A stretch of 64,000 nt of DNA from Pseudoalteromonas tunicata (GCF_002310815.1 NZ_CP011033.1:310001-374000), one strand, 5' to 3'; shown: positions 9,814 to 20,592, counted from the stretch's first letter. The notes: generated by a model not told the origin, from the letters alone. Made by a program: numbers and translations.

Positions 9814-12800
9814 TTAATTGAGCTTTTCTGCAAGTATTTTTAAATGGTTACTTGCCCTTGGGTAATCCACATCTTGGATGCTCGATAAAATACTATCTAT
9901 TTCGTCTGGGTATTGATTGCTAAGACTAGTGCTTTGTAATTCGTAAATTAAGAGTTCGGCTGCCGCATTGTCATCGGCCAAAAATAGGTTGAGTTGTTCA
10001 ATGAGCTTTTGGATTTCAGCGTTGTCATTGTCGGTAATACTCGTTGTGAGTTGTTTACGGCTCGGTGGCAAACTATTGAGAGTGGCCAGCGCATGGTTAA
10101 ACTGTTGTTTAAAAGGCTGTAAATATTCATCTAATACGACTAAATTAGCGGCTAGATTTTGCGAGTTTAAGTTACCGGTAAATTGTTCAAGATGCGCTGC
10201 CTGAGTGCTAAGGATTGATTCACCTAAACTTGCAGCCGATGATTTGATGGTATGGAAAAAACGGTTTAGCGCTTCACAATCTTGGTTAGCTAACATAGCG
10301 CGTATTTCAATTTCATAATCACTGTATTCAGTTAAAAACATATGTAGCATTTTTAAATAAAGCTCTATTTTGTTTTGGTGATTTTCTAAACCCGTTTGGG
10401 TATCGAATCCAGAGAGTTGGATCGGACAGCTCTGTCTTACTTTTGTTTGTATATTGCTATTTTGTGAGTCACCAAAAGCTGAAAATTCGATTGTTGCGTC
10501 TGCGGAAAATTGATTAATGGTGGCACTTGCATCAATCCATCGAGTGACAGTGAGGTAGAGTAATTGATGGTCAATTGGTTTATTTAAATGATCATTCATG
10601 CCAGCATCTAAACTGCGACGATAATCATCGGCAGATGCATGTGCGGTCATCGCAATGATAGGCAGTTGTTTGTGTAATGGATTTTTACGTAATTGTTTAG
10701 TCGCTGTTAACCCATCCATAACTGGCATTTGTACATCCATAAGTACTAAATCATAGTGGTATTGATTGATCATATCGAGTGCTTGTTGTCCGTTATTCGC
10801 GGTAGAGACTTGAATGCCAACATCTAATAAAAATTCAGAAGCAACTTCGCGATTTAAAATACTGTCATCTACTATCAGTACTTTTTTATCTCGCAGCGCC
10901 GATAAATCAAGTGAGTTATTTAAATTAAGCTCTCTTTTTTGCGCGCAAGTTCTTGAGGTTTTTTCTTGAAAAAATATTTCGACTAAGTTGTCATGGATAC
11001 AGGAAGCATCGACGGGTTTGGAAATGATTTTTTTGATATTGACGTTATGGGCATCAGATTCGAACTTATCGACATCATAAGCCGTAACCATCAGCATGGC
11101 GGCCGGTTTGGTAATATGGACATTTCGTTCAATTTTACTGGCGGTTTCAACACCATTGATGCCTGGAATATTCCAGTCAAGGAATACGACATCATAAGGT
11201 GTTTGCTTTGAGCAAGCCTTTTCAAGTTCATCAATACCGGCATAGCCGTCAGCCACGGTTGTTACCTCAAGTCCTAAAGAAGTTAAAATATCAGCTAAGA
11301 CTTCTCGGGCCATCGCATTATCGTCAACCACTAATGCGCGCATTCCTTTGAGCCTATTATGAAATGGCATTAGCGGCGTTTTTTCTGAGTCATTAAGGGT
11401 GAGTTTACAAGTGAAATGGAATTGACTACCTACATTGAGTTGACTCTCGACCCAAATTCGCCCGCCCATCAGTTCAGTCAATTGGCGACTGATAGCCAAA
11501 CCAAGTCCGGTGCCGCCATATTTTCGGGTAATACTCGAATCCATTTGCATAAATGGGGTAAATAAAAGATTAATTCTCTCTTGTTCAATTCCAATACCCG
11601 TATCGATAACACTAAAGCGAAGAGTTGATTGTTGGTTGTGTTGTTCAAGAAGCTTAACTCGAATAATTACTTCTCCTTGTTCGGTGAATTTAACTGCATT
11701 GCTGGCAAGATTAATCAAAATTTGCCCTAATCGAATAGGATCACCTATCCATTGAAAAGGCACTTTCTGATCTATGTCGAGCAACAATTCAACGCCTTTA
11801 TATTGTGCTTTATAAGCGCTAATGTTGGTGACACGGCGCAGTACATCTCGAATATCAAAAGGGGTGTAATCTAAAGTAAGTTTGTTTGCCTCGATTTTTG
11901 AATAATCTAATACGTCGTTTAATGTATTGAGTAGCACATCAGAAGAGGAAAGTACCTTTTCCATAAAATCGCGCTGTCGTTTATTGAGCTGCGTTTTAAG
12001 CATGAGTTGACTGAGTCCAATAATCGCATTCATTGGCGTGCGTACTTCATGGCTCATATGGGCAAGGAAATTAGATTTTGCTTTGCTGGCCGATTCAGCT
12101 TTTTTGCGAGCTTCAACTAGTTCAGATGTGCGCTCAGATACTTTTTGCTCAAGATTGGTATTGTAATCAAATATGCGAGTCGCCATTGATTTAAATGCGT
12201 TAGCTAAAATGCCCACTTCATCTTTGCGGTTGCTAGGTAGCTCTATTGCACCACTGGCAACCAGTTGATAGTTTGCTTTGCCGATTTCGCTTGATGCTTT
12301 ACCAAGCATTTTTAGCGGGTTAACAACTTTATTCAGTGTGACAACGTAGAGCATCAGCATTTCAACAATTAACGACAATAAACCAATAATTAAGACAAAA
12401 CGTGCCGTTGATTGTGCAGCCTCATTGACCAATGCTTTAGGATACACGGTCACAAGCAACCAATCAGGGCCTTTTATTGGTGCAACAGCGAGCCAAGCTT
12501 GTTGTAACTCATCAAATAAAATAGCGGTTTCGTTGGTATTTCGTTGAGTGATTAGATTAATTGTTTGGCTCGGTATGGTGTTATTTTTTAATTTTTTAGC
12601 AACAGGATGGGGTTTGTTTTTTAAGGCATCTTCTATTTCTGGGTGGACAATTAATTGGCCTTGGGAACTAACAATAAAATTATAGGTGCCTTCGAGTTTG
12701 TCGTTAATAATCCTATCAATTAGATCTAACAGTAAAATATCGTGGCCAATATTAAGAATATTTTCACCATTAATATCAACCGGAGTTTCCAGTGAGACCA

Positions 12801-13521
12801 TCCAATCTTGCGCTGTTTGGTCATAATATAAATCGGTCCAAACGGGTACTCGTTCAGGATTATTTTTTGGGATCACCACATCAAACCAAGGTTCCTTGCT
12901 AAAGTCTAGATCCGCTGCGGCATCAAGCCCCCAAGGTAAATCTGGCCAATAGAGGATGGCGACATTTTCGGGCATAGTGACATAAACACTGGCAAATCTA
13001 TTAGTCCAAGCAGGACCATATTGGGCAAGTAAATGGTAAGAAATATTGAGTTTATTGCGAAAAGCTTGATTGTTGATTGGTGCTTTGGGGGCTATAAAGC
13101 CTGAAATATTCTTAATAATATCGCCTTGAGGTGTCGCTAAACCATAAAAAACTTCTGGCTGTAAACGTGTGGTGCCATCATCATGGCTAATAAAACGTTG
13201 CCCAAACTCGTCATCTGAAATATTAATACCGCTGTTATAGGCTTCGATGAAGTGTTGTTTAAATACTTGATGATTATCATAGGCAAGTTCAAAAATAACA
13301 CTTTCTTTTTCACTGCGTTCTTTGATGTATTTATTAAGGGTTTCTACCACTTGGTTTTCGTAAATAGTGGTGATGTGCCAATAAGTCGCGCCTGAAACTA
13401 ATACGACAATTAAGGTAAGGCGCAATGCCATTTGTAACAACATTGCGGTGGTGAGCTTATCTTTAAATTTGATTGCGTCAAATTCGCCGATTGGCAGTTT
13501 GGGTTTGAGGCTTCCTTGCAT
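9814..13521 (-). CDS. Hybrid sensor histidine kinase (Cache-HAMP-HisKA-HATPase-REC-REC-Hpt)
   Basis: Order along about 1235 residues: a membrane helix near 30-50, a large periplasmic Cache-type sensor region, a second helix near 375-400, HAMP, coiled coil, HisKA with phospho-His near residue 491 in HMSHEVRTPMN, an ATPase domain (DTGIGI, GGTGLGL), two receiver domains (LDWNIPG and LMDVQMPVMDG) and a C-terminal Hpt domain (FFHTIKSS). The phosphorelay likely feeds the downstream REC-GGDEF protein. An in-frame TTG at 13560 would add 13 residues. The ATG at 13521 is chosen because AGGAT precedes it at good spacing. Confidence 0.93.
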   Translation of the reverse strand: MQGSLKPKLPIGEFDAIKFKDKLTTAMLLQMALRLTLIVVLVSGATYWHITTIYENQVVETLNKYIKERSEKESVIFELAYDNHQVFKQHFIEAYNSGINISDDEFGQRFISHDDGTTRLQPEVFYGLATPQGDIIKNISGFIAPKAPINNQAFRNKLNISYHLLAQYGPAWTNRFASVYVTMPENVAILYWPDLPWGLDAAADLDFSKEPWFDVVIPKNNPERVPVWTDLYYDQTAQDWMVSLETPVDINGENILNIGHDILLLDLIDRIINDKLEGTYNFIVSSQGQLIVHPEIEDALKNKPHPVAKKLKNNTIPSQTINLITQRNTNETAILFDELQQAWLAVAPIKGPDWLLVTVYPKALVNEAAQSTARFVLIIGLLSLIVEMLMLYVVTLNKVVNPLKMLGKASSEIGKANYQLVASGAIELPSNRKDEVGILANAFKSMATRIFDYNTNLEQKVSERTSELVEARKKAESASKAKSNFLAHMSHEVRTPMNAIIGLSQLMLKTQLNKRQRDFMEKVLSSSDVLLNTLNDVLDYSKIEANKLTLDYTPFDIRDVLRRVTNISAYKAQYKGVELLLDIDQKVPFQWIGDPIRLGQILINLASNAVKFTEQGEVIIRVKLLEQHNQQSTLRFSVIDTGIGIEQERINLLFTPFMQMDSSITRKYGGTGLGLAISRQLTELMGGRIWVESQLNVGSQFHFTCKLTLNDSEKTPLMPFHNRLKGMRALVVDDNAMAREVLADILTSLGLEVTTVADGYAGIDELEKACSKQTPYDVVFLDWNIPGINGVETASKIERNVHITKPAAMLMVTAYDVDKFESDAHNVNIKKIISKPVDASCIHDNLVEIFFQEKTSRTCAQKRELNLNNSLDLSALRDKKVLIVDDSILNREVASEFLLDVGIQVSTANNGQQALDMINQYHYDLVLMDVQMPVMDGLTATKQLRKNPLHKQLPIIAMTAHASADDYRRSLDAGMNDHLNKPIDHQLLYLTVTRWIDASATINQFSADATIEFSAFGDSQNSNIQTKVRQSCPIQLSGFDTQTGLENHQNKIELYLKMLHMFLTEYSDYEIEIRAMLANQDCEALNRFFHTIKSSAASLGESILSTQAAHLEQFTGNLNSQNLAANLVVLDEYLQPFKQQFNHALATLNSLPPSRKQLTTSITDNDNAEIQKLIEQLNLFLADDNAAAELLIYELQSTSLSNQYPDEIDSILSSIQDVDYPRASNHLKILAEKLN

Positions 13522-13806
13522 CGCTATCCTTATGTGAGCATCGTTTTTATTTTGGCCCAACTAAACTAATCGATATGAATGAATTTCATTCCTACAGCAA
13601 GCCTAGCGTAGCTCGATTTTAATTCAAGTTTAGGTAATAAGCTGTAAGATAAAAAAAAGGAACAAAGACTAAATTAGAAAGGTATTGCTACAAAATAAAG
13701 TATTAAGCTGTGTATTTTAGTTAATTGAAAAATTTTAACCCCATTTTGGCAAGACGTGCGTTTATAGAGTTAGAAATGCTTATTATCTCATTAAAAGGTC
13801 AAAAAA

Positions 13807-15633
13807 ATGATTCAACTTACAAGTTATAACAGCGAAAAAATGCATGGGTCAATTCTAACGCTGACTATCATCAGCTTATTAGCTGGCTGTCAGGGGCAGC
13901 AGCAAAATACTTCGGCTCAAAGTGATGAGCAGGCTGCTGTTATAGAGCAAAAAAACACACAAAGAGAAGCACAAACACAGACAAATACTTCCGCAGAAGT
14001 GCAAACAAAAAGCAAATCGTCACAAGAGAATGAGATTAGGTTTAATCATCCTCGTATTGAGAATGTCGCGGGATTAAACCATGAAAGCCTCGCGCCTGCA
14101 CAAATGCAGCAAGTGCGCCATCGGATTGGTGCGGTTTATCCACCGATGCCAATGCCACCTATTTTGCCACCTAAACCCATGCCCCCACAGTTTGAAAATG
14201 AACAAGCGCGAGAAAACTACCTTAAAAATGAACAAAACCCAGTAAAACAAGTCATGCTTGAACCTGTTTCTACGTTTTCAATCGATGTTGATACTGGCAG
14301 TTACAGTAATAGCCGACGGATGATAAAAATGGGAAAGCGACCGCCAGCAGACGCAGTGCGCGAAGAAGCCTTTATTAACTACTTTGATTACCATTACAGT
14401 GCACCAAAGTCTTTAGAGACACCATTTAATGTGCATACTGAAGTCGCTCCGGCACCTTGGAATAACCAGCGCCAATTACTGAAAATAGGCATTAAGGGGT
14501 TCGACATTGAAAAAGCAGAGTTAAAAGCGGCTAATTTAGTTTTTTTGCTAGATGTGTCAGGCTCGATGAATGCACCCGATAAATTACCGCTGCTCAAAAG
14601 TAGTTTAACCATGTTAACCAAACAGTTAGATGAAAACGACTCGGTTGCCATTGTGGTTTATGCTGGCGCTGCAGGTTTAGTATTACCCGCAACAAAAGGA
14701 AATGAATATCAAGTAATTAGCAATGCGCTGAATAATTTATCAGCAGGAGGCTCAACAAACGGCGCTCAAGGGATTGAGCTTGCTTATCAAATTGCTAGCC
14801 AAAACTTCAAAAAAGAAGGGATTAATCGTGTTATTTTAGCCACCGATGGTGATTTTAATGTTGGCATGAGCTCGGTTGACGCGCTAAAAAAGCTCATTGC
14901 CAATAAACGTAAAACAGGCATAGCCTTGACCACTTTGGGGTTTGGTCAAGGTAATTACAATGATGGTTTAATGGAGCAATTAGCAAATATAGGCAATGGT
15001 CAGCATGCTTACATTGATACCATTAATGAAGCGCGTAAAGTCTTGGTTGATGAGCTGAGCAGCACAATGCAAATTATTGCTAAAGATGTCAAAATTCAAG
15101 TAGAGTTTAATCCTGCACAAGTGGCTGAGTATCGCCTGATTGGTTACCAAAATCGCCTTTTAAAACAAGAAGATTTTAATAATGATACGGTTGACGCTGG
15201 TGAGCTTGGAGCCGGTCATACGGTGACGGCGCTGTATGAAATTACACTTGCGAATTCACCAGCTAAGCAGATTGACGACTTACGTTATCAAACGCCTCAG
15301 CAAATGCCGACAAACTCTAATTTCTCAAGCGCGCAAGATGAACTAGCCTACGTGAAATTACGTTATAAAGCGCCAAACAGTGATGTCAGCAAGTTAATGA
15401 GCCAAGCAATTTTTGCCAGTGAAACACAATCGCAATTTGCTCAAGCCAGTCAAGATTTTCAATTTGCGGCAACGGTGGCAGGTTTTGCCGATAAACTTAA
15501 AGGTGAAAAATACACAGGGCTTTGGCAGTATCAACAGCTAATTGATGTTGCTGTGGCGAATAAAGGGGACGACCCATTTGGTTATCGAAATGAGTTTATT
15601 CAATTGCTCAGAACAGCAGCTGAGCTTGAATAA
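13807..15633 (+). CDS. VWA-domain lipoprotein (YfbK-like)
   Basis: The signal peptide ends in lipobox LLAGC. A Gln/Thr-rich linker and a Pro-rich segment precede a conserved N-terminal region (FSIDVDTGSYSNSRR), a von Willebrand A domain with MIDAS motif DVSGSMN near residue 249, and a C-terminal domain like that of E. coli YfbK. VWA domains of this kind bind divalent metal and mediate protein contacts at the envelope. The gene is followed after 43 bases by an ECF sigma factor and its anti-sigma-like partner, a combination suggesting an envelope-stress or surface-sensing unit. Confidence 0.88.
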   Translation: MIQLTSYNSEKMHGSILTLTIISLLAGCQGQQQNTSAQSDEQAAVIEQKNTQREAQTQTNTSAEVQTKSKSSQENEIRFNHPRIENVAGLNHESLAPAQMQQVRHRIGAVYPPMPMPPILPPKPMPPQFENEQARENYLKNEQNPVKQVMLEPVSTFSIDVDTGSYSNSRRMIKMGKRPPADAVREEAFINYFDYHYSAPKSLETPFNVHTEVAPAPWNNQRQLLKIGIKGFDIEKAELKAANLVFLLDVSGSMNAPDKLPLLKSSLTMLTKQLDENDSVAIVVYAGAAGLVLPATKGNEYQVISNALNNLSAGGSTNGAQGIELAYQIASQNFKKEGINRVILATDGDFNVGMSSVDALKKLIANKRKTGIALTTLGFGQGNYNDGLMEQLANIGNGQHAYIDTINEARKVLVDELSSTMQIIAKDVKIQVEFNPAQVAEYRLIGYQNRLLKQEDFNNDTVDAGELGAGHTVTALYEITLANSPAKQIDDLRYQTPQQMPTNSNFSSAQDELAYVKLRYKAPNSDVSKLMSQAIFASETQSQFAQASQDFQFAATVAGFADKLKGEKYTGLWQYQQLIDVAVANKGDDPFGYRNEFIQLLRTAAELE

Positions 15634-15676
15634 ACCATTTTGGTTTGAATATCTAGCAGTTAGCTTAGGGTAGGTA

Positions 15677-16264
15677 ATGTTAAAACAGGGTGTGATGGAC
15701 GAATTAAGTGATGAGCATTTAATGCAAAAATATGGCTCAGGTGATGCCAGTGCCTTTGAGCAATTGTATTTACGCCATAAAAATAGTTTATACCGTTATT
15801 TGCTGCGCCAGAGCACTGAGCCACAGATAGCAGAAGAGATTTATCAGGATGTATGGCACAAGGTCATTGCTGCGCGCCTCACCTATCAAGCAAGTGCACA
15901 ATTTAATACTTGGTTGTATCACCTGGCTCGTAATGCACTCATCGATCATTTTCGTCGAAGCGCTACAGCTCATAAATATGTGGTAGAGGATGACGGATCA
16001 CACAACCATGCAGAGAGTGATTTGGTTGATAATGAGCAAGCCATCGATACAACAAAACAGCTCATGCTGTTAAAACACTGTTTGCAGCAATTACCGCAGC
16101 CCCAGCAAGAAGCTTTTTTACTCAAACATGAAGCTGGACTGAGTTTATATGCCATTGCAGAGGTGGTGGGTGAGCAAGAGCAAAGCATTAAAAGTAGGCT
16201 GCGTTATGCATTAAATAAACTCAAATATTGCATGCAGGCCAAATTAGGAGACAACCATGGCTAA
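15677..16264 (+). CDS. ECF-family RNA polymerase sigma factor
   Basis: Region 2 (FEQLYLRHKNSLYRYLLRQS, then EIYQDVWHKV) and region 4 (LPQPQQEAFLLKHEAGLS, ending in a helix-turn-helix) are both present at usual length for an ECF sigma. It would direct RNA polymerase to a small regulon. AGGTA lies just before the ATG. A second ATG at 15695 is possible. Its last codons overlap the next gene by 8 bases, indicating translational coupling with the putative anti-sigma factor. Confidence 0.92.
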   Translation: MLKQGVMDELSDEHLMQKYGSGDASAFEQLYLRHKNSLYRYLLRQSTEPQIAEEIYQDVWHKVIAARLTYQASAQFNTWLYHLARNALIDHFRRSATAHKYVVEDDGSHNHAESDLVDNEQAIDTTKQLMLLKHCLQQLPQPQQEAFLLKHEAGLSLYAIAEVVGEQEQSIKSRLRYALNKLKYCMQAKLGDNHG

Positions 16265-17015
16265 TAAATTAACTGAAGATGAGTTAGTGGCACTATATCA
16301 CCGTGGTGCGGATGAAATGCCAAATAAAACCCTAGATGCAGCTATTTTATTGCGAGCAAAACAAAGTTGTGAAACATCTGATACAGCAATATCAAACAAT
16401 TTAAATGTTATGAACGCTGGCGTTACTGAGCTGCAAAGTAAAAATGTAGTTTCCATTACTCATCAAGCGAATCGTCGAGGCACGCATTGGTTGTGGTCGC
16501 TTTCAACCGCAGCATCGGTTTGTTTAGTGGCATTGATCTATTGGCAAAATAGTGATCAATATCATTTTGAGTCGCAAAGTAGTATCCAGCAACAACTTGA
16601 GATCTCACCTGTTCAATCACAATCAATAAGCATTGAAGGTAAACCCTCGAGAGAGTTCGAACAACAAACTCCTGTTTTACTTCGGGCAAAAGAATTTGAA
16701 GCCGATAGCATACAGCCTAGTGCAGCGGCGATAAAAAATGCAGCTCAAGTAATGAGTCCATTACATAGCGTTGATATTCAACAGCGCAAGGAGCAAGCCA
16801 AAGGAAGCCTTGCCGAGCGTCAAGGTGCGCAGCCAACAACGCCGAAAATGCTTGCAACTCCAATATTTGAATCGCGTTTAATTGAGGTCGATGAATTACT
16901 TGATAAAGGAGAGATAAAGCAGGCAAAAGTAGTGCTAACACTGCTACTTACAGAACATCCAGGACTTAAAGCGCACCTTAGCGAACGTCAGCAGGCGTTA
17001 TTAGCTAATCATTAA
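16257..17015 (+). CDS. Putative anti-sigma factor, single-pass membrane protein
   Basis: A cytoplasmic N-terminal segment of about 75 residues is followed by one membrane helix (HWLWSLSTAASVCLVALIYW) and a low-complexity periplasmic region ending in a short TPR-like helix pair (LLDKGEIKQAKVVLTLLLTE). Overlap with the ECF sigma gene and this topology make an anti-sigma role likely. I see no zinc-binding anti-sigma motif, so the call rests on context and topology. Confidence 0.7.
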   Translation: MANKLTEDELVALYHRGADEMPNKTLDAAILLRAKQSCETSDTAISNNLNVMNAGVTELQSKNVVSITHQANRRGTHWLWSLSTAASVCLVALIYWQNSDQYHFESQSSIQQQLEISPVQSQSISIEGKPSREFEQQTPVLLRAKEFEADSIQPSAAAIKNAAQVMSPLHSVDIQQRKEQAKGSLAERQGAQPTTPKMLATPIFESRLIEVDELLDKGEIKQAKVVLTLLLTEHPGLKAHLSERQQALLANH

Positions 17016-17043
17016 TCGAGACTACGAGGAAAATTTTAAATCA

Positions 17044-17072
17044 AAACAGCAGATTAACGCTGCTGTTTTTTT
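17044..17072 (+). terminator. Rho-independent terminator after the sigma operon
   Basis: AAACAGCAG and CTGCTGTTT form a perfect 9-bp stem with a 7-base loop, followed by a T run. Confidence 0.9.
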
Positions 17073-17192
17073 ATATATTAAGATTATTTAGTACATTAGA
17101 TATGTTAATGGTCGTAATCAGCAGTAGTCAATTATTAATCAACGCGATAGCATGGAGAATCATAATAATAACAGCCTAATGCAGGAACACAG

Positions 17193-18770
17193 ATGGCCGT
17201 AATAACACAGCAACAGCACGCTGAATTTTTGGGACATCCCAAAGGACTCTATGTGTGCTTTTTTACCGAAATGTGGGAGCGTTTTTCTTTTTATGGAATG
17301 AAAGCGCTCCTATTTTTATATCTTGTTAAATATCATTTATTTACCGATGAACATGGCTATAACTTATTGGGTGCCTATGGTGCTATGGTATACGCCATTC
17401 CGGTGATTGGAGGATTATTGGCAGACCGTTACCTTGGTACTCGAAAAGCGGTTATTTTTGGCGCGACTTTATTAGTGCTTGGTCATGCGGGTATGGCGTT
17501 TGAAGGGCATCAAGCTGCGTTGGTAGACGGTAACATCATGCGAGATGAAACCGCCTTGCAATATTTTTATTTTTCACTCTCGCTCATCATTATGGGAGTT
17601 GGGTTTTTAAAACCGAATATTTCAACCATAGTCGGGCGCTTGTATCCTGAGAATGATCCGCGCCGCGATTCTGGTTTTACGTTGTTTTATATGGGAATTA
17701 ATGCAGGCGCATTTTTAGCGCCATTGATCTGTGCTTACCTTGGCGAAACATATGGTTGGAAATATGGTTTTGGTTTGGCGGGTATTGGTATGTTGGCTGG
17801 ATTGGTTATTTTCATTACGGGGCAAAAACATTTACAAGGACATGGTGAACCACCGGTTCCTGCGAAGTTAAAACAACAAGTATTTATTTTGTCTATTGAA
17901 CAGTGGATTTACTTTGGCGCATTTTGTGGTTTATTTGTTGTTTGGGGCTTAATTCAAACTCACTCTATTTCAACTCAATTAGTCAGTTGGCTCCCTGCGG
18001 TTTCACCTGTGATTTGGTTTTTACATCTCACTACTATCATTTTATTAAGTGGGATTTTTTGGTTTATGGCCAAGCGCTGTACCACCGTTGAGCGCCACCA
18101 AATGGGGGCACTCATCGCCTTTATTATTGCAGGATTGCTGTTTTTTAGTCTTTATGAGCAAACCTATGGCTCGTGGGTATCGTTATCTGATAGAGTGATG
18201 GATCGTACGTTATTAGGCGTAGAGTGGACCGCAGGTCAGCTTACGGCCATTGGTGCGATGTTTATTTTGTTACTCTCACCATTTTTTGCCTGGCTGTGGC
18301 CATTTTTAGCAAAACGAAACTTAAACCCAAGTAAACCGTTAAAAATGGCTCTGGGTTTATTATTTGCTGGTTTGTCATTTTTAGTATTAGTTTGGGCGAC
18401 CAATTCACCTATGCCTAATGGTTTAATTAGTGTTTGGTATTTAGTACTGGCGTATTTGGTGCTTGAGATAGGCGAGTTAATTTTATCACCGATAAGCTTG
18501 GCTGCCGTGACACAATTATCGGTGAGTAAAGTGGTGAGTGTGATGATGGGAGCGTGGTTTTTAGGCACTTCGTATGCTGAAATTTTATCAGCCGAACTTA
18601 ATAAACTCGCAGCGATTGAAACTGATGCCGGAGTTATAACTGACTCTGCTGCTGCCTTAGCTAAATACCAAGACCTTTTTTGGTTTTCGGCGCAAATTGG
18701 GATAGGACTTGCTTTGGTCTATTTGCTACTGACACCGCTCTTGAAAAAAATGATGCATGGTGTGGCTTAA
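17193..18770 (+). CDS. POT/PTR-family proton-coupled oligopeptide transporter
   Basis: About 525 residues with 12-14 hydrophobic helices. The family signature EMWERFSFYGMKALL lies in helix 1, and GFLKPNIS with the FYMGINAGAF motif mark the central region. It imports di- and tripeptides with protons across the inner membrane. It is a single gene with AGGAA before the ATG and a terminator after it. Peptide uptake fits an organism that also secretes a large collagenase (33-37 kb). Confidence 0.93.
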   Translation: MAVITQQQHAEFLGHPKGLYVCFFTEMWERFSFYGMKALLFLYLVKYHLFTDEHGYNLLGAYGAMVYAIPVIGGLLADRYLGTRKAVIFGATLLVLGHAGMAFEGHQAALVDGNIMRDETALQYFYFSLSLIIMGVGFLKPNISTIVGRLYPENDPRRDSGFTLFYMGINAGAFLAPLICAYLGETYGWKYGFGLAGIGMLAGLVIFITGQKHLQGHGEPPVPAKLKQQVFILSIEQWIYFGAFCGLFVVWGLIQTHSISTQLVSWLPAVSPVIWFLHLTTIILLSGIFWFMAKRCTTVERHQMGALIAFIIAGLLFFSLYEQTYGSWVSLSDRVMDRTLLGVEWTAGQLTAIGAMFILLLSPFFAWLWPFLAKRNLNPSKPLKMALGLLFAGLSFLVLVWATNSPMPNGLISVWYLVLAYLVLEIGELILSPISLAAVTQLSVSKVVSVMMGAWFLGTSYAEILSAELNKLAAIETDAGVITDSAAALAKYQDLFWFSAQIGIGLALVYLLLTPLLKKMMHGVA

Positions 18771-18801
18771 GCCTTAGCGTAAATTGGTGGGATAACGAAA
18801 T

Positions 18802-18830
18802 AACAAAGGCGCTGTCTGCGCCTTGTTTTT
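18802..18830 (+). terminator. Terminator after the peptide transporter
   Basis: AAGGCGC and GCGCCTT pair around the loop TGTCT and are followed by a T run. The rest of the interval up to 19166 holds no gene that I can support. Confidence 0.8.
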
Positions 18831-19166
18831 CAAAGCTGTTAGTTCATCTGAGGAGCTCTGAAAGCAATCGATTTTGTGACAACAAGCATTATTTAATTGA
18901 GGGTCACTGTAAATTCATATGCTCATTAACTCGGATAATTTACACAATGCAAAAAAGTTGTCGACTGACATGAGTTATTTTTTTGAGGGATTAAATGGCA
19001 ATAATTTAATAACTAAAAAGTAACATATCATTTTATTTAAATATATTTCATGTGGTTATATGTAATTTGTGCGTGGGTTAAGCGGCTGTAAACATTCAAT
19101 TAACACTTGACTGTTAAATGAGCGGGTTGTACTTTGATTCAGGTGTATAACCATGGACGAATTAAA

Positions 19167-20351
19167 ATGAAAAAATATATCCTGCTTGCCACCTTATTCC
19201 TTACACCTACTTTAGTGTTAGCTGATGAAACTAAACTAGCACCAGAATTCCAAGGTGAAACTTGGAATTCAAAATACAAAATTTCTTATGATGACCTTAA
19301 CAATGTATTAGATCTTATGGTGCTTGATACGGGCTTATCAAATCGCGATAGCATGAGCACTAACCGAGCGAACATTGGCACAAAGTTAAAAGCCAGCCGT
19401 AATAAACACACTGGTTTAGAAGCGAATCGCTTTTATTTTGAAGCTTTTAAAACCGATGAGCTAAAAAGTGTATTTACAAAAATCAGGCAATCTCTTGAGC
19501 AATTGCCAACCGAGTTACCGTTAAAAGAGCTAAAACGCAAAGAGCAACTAGCTTATTGGTTAAACCTCTATAATGTAACTGTGCTTGAACAGCTAATTAA
19601 TCGGTATCCGATTGCCAAGCTAGAAGATGAATTAACCGATGAAGATTCATTTTTGAACGAGAAATTATTGACGGTTGCGGGCCATAAATTATCACTGAAA
19701 CAAATTCAAGATGAAATTTTATTTGAAAAATTCGGTGATAAACCAACTGTTATTTATGGCTTATATCAAGGTAATATCGGCAGTCCAAATATTCGTACCG
19801 AAGCTTATACTGGCGACAAAGTTGACCTTCAATTAGAACGAAATGCCACCGAATTTATTAATTCCAACCGAGGCGTGTTTCGCCATGGAAAAAATAAGGT
19901 ACGTGTTAGCCAGTTTTATGAACAACACGCTAAATATTTCCCAAACTTTAAAGAAGATTTAGTGAAGCATTTATCACTGTATTTAAAAGGTGAAATGAAA
20001 ACCTATCTGTTGAGCGCTAAACGTATTACGGCAGATATGGAGGATTGGAGCATTACTGATGTCTATGGCTCAATGCGCAGTTATGGTACTTCTGCTAACA
20101 ATAATAGCGCAGCAATCCTCGATTCTGCGTCAGCAAACTCAACCGATAGCTCACGAGATGGCTCAGGTGGTGGGGTATCTGCGTTTAATTTGGCTTTGAT
20201 ATCTGATCAAGTTGCTTCTCGAACTATTTCATTTGGCCGTTTTAGTGCAGAACAAGCTGACATGCTTCGCAAAATTCAAGATAAGAAAACTCAAACAGGT
20301 AGCTCAGTAACAGTGACCGATTTATCAAGCGATGACAAAAACGATAATTAG
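19167..20351 (+). CDS. Exported DUF547-domain protein
   Basis: A cleavable signal peptide (MKKYILLATLFLTPTLVLA) is followed by a domain with the DUF547 signatures QLAYWLNLYNVTVLEQ and LSLKQIQDEIL. The N-terminal part of the mature protein and a Ser/Asn-rich C-terminal tail flank it. The function of DUF547 is unknown. An in-frame TTG at 19134 would spoil the signal peptide, so the ATG at 19167 is chosen. The gene is isolated, with its own bidirectional terminator. Confidence 0.85.
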   Translation: MKKYILLATLFLTPTLVLADETKLAPEFQGETWNSKYKISYDDLNNVLDLMVLDTGLSNRDSMSTNRANIGTKLKASRNKHTGLEANRFYFEAFKTDELKSVFTKIRQSLEQLPTELPLKELKRKEQLAYWLNLYNVTVLEQLINRYPIAKLEDELTDEDSFLNEKLLTVAGHKLSLKQIQDEILFEKFGDKPTVIYGLYQGNIGSPNIRTEAYTGDKVDLQLERNATEFINSNRGVFRHGKNKVRVSQFYEQHAKYFPNFKEDLVKHLSLYLKGEMKTYLLSAKRITADMEDWSITDVYGSMRSYGTSANNNSAAILDSASANSTDSSRDGSGGGVSAFNLALISDQVASRTISFGRFSAEQADMLRKIQDKKTQTGSSVTVTDLSSDDKNDN

Positions 20352-20372
20352 ATTAGCTTGGTCCAGTTAAAT

Positions 20373-20402
20373 AAAAACGGCAGAGAGTTCTCTGCCGTTT
20401 TT
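20373..20402 (+). terminator. Terminator after the DUF547 gene
   Basis: AAAACGGCAGAGA pairs with TCTCTGCCGTTTT, giving a long stem with A and T tails on both sides, so it may work in both directions. Confidence 0.88.
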
Positions 20403-20592
20403 ATTTATATTTATCAATTATTTGTTTCGGTTAGATTGAATCCAATTGCCAACTTTGTTATGTTCGCGCCAATATTAACAAGGTGATTTGGTTGCTTTAT
20501 TAAATTGCTTATTTGTAGGGTTAAAGTCACAGTAGATGGGTTGTATCTTTATCGCATTAGTTTAAGGCGGGCTCATCTTTACGTCTTTTGCT

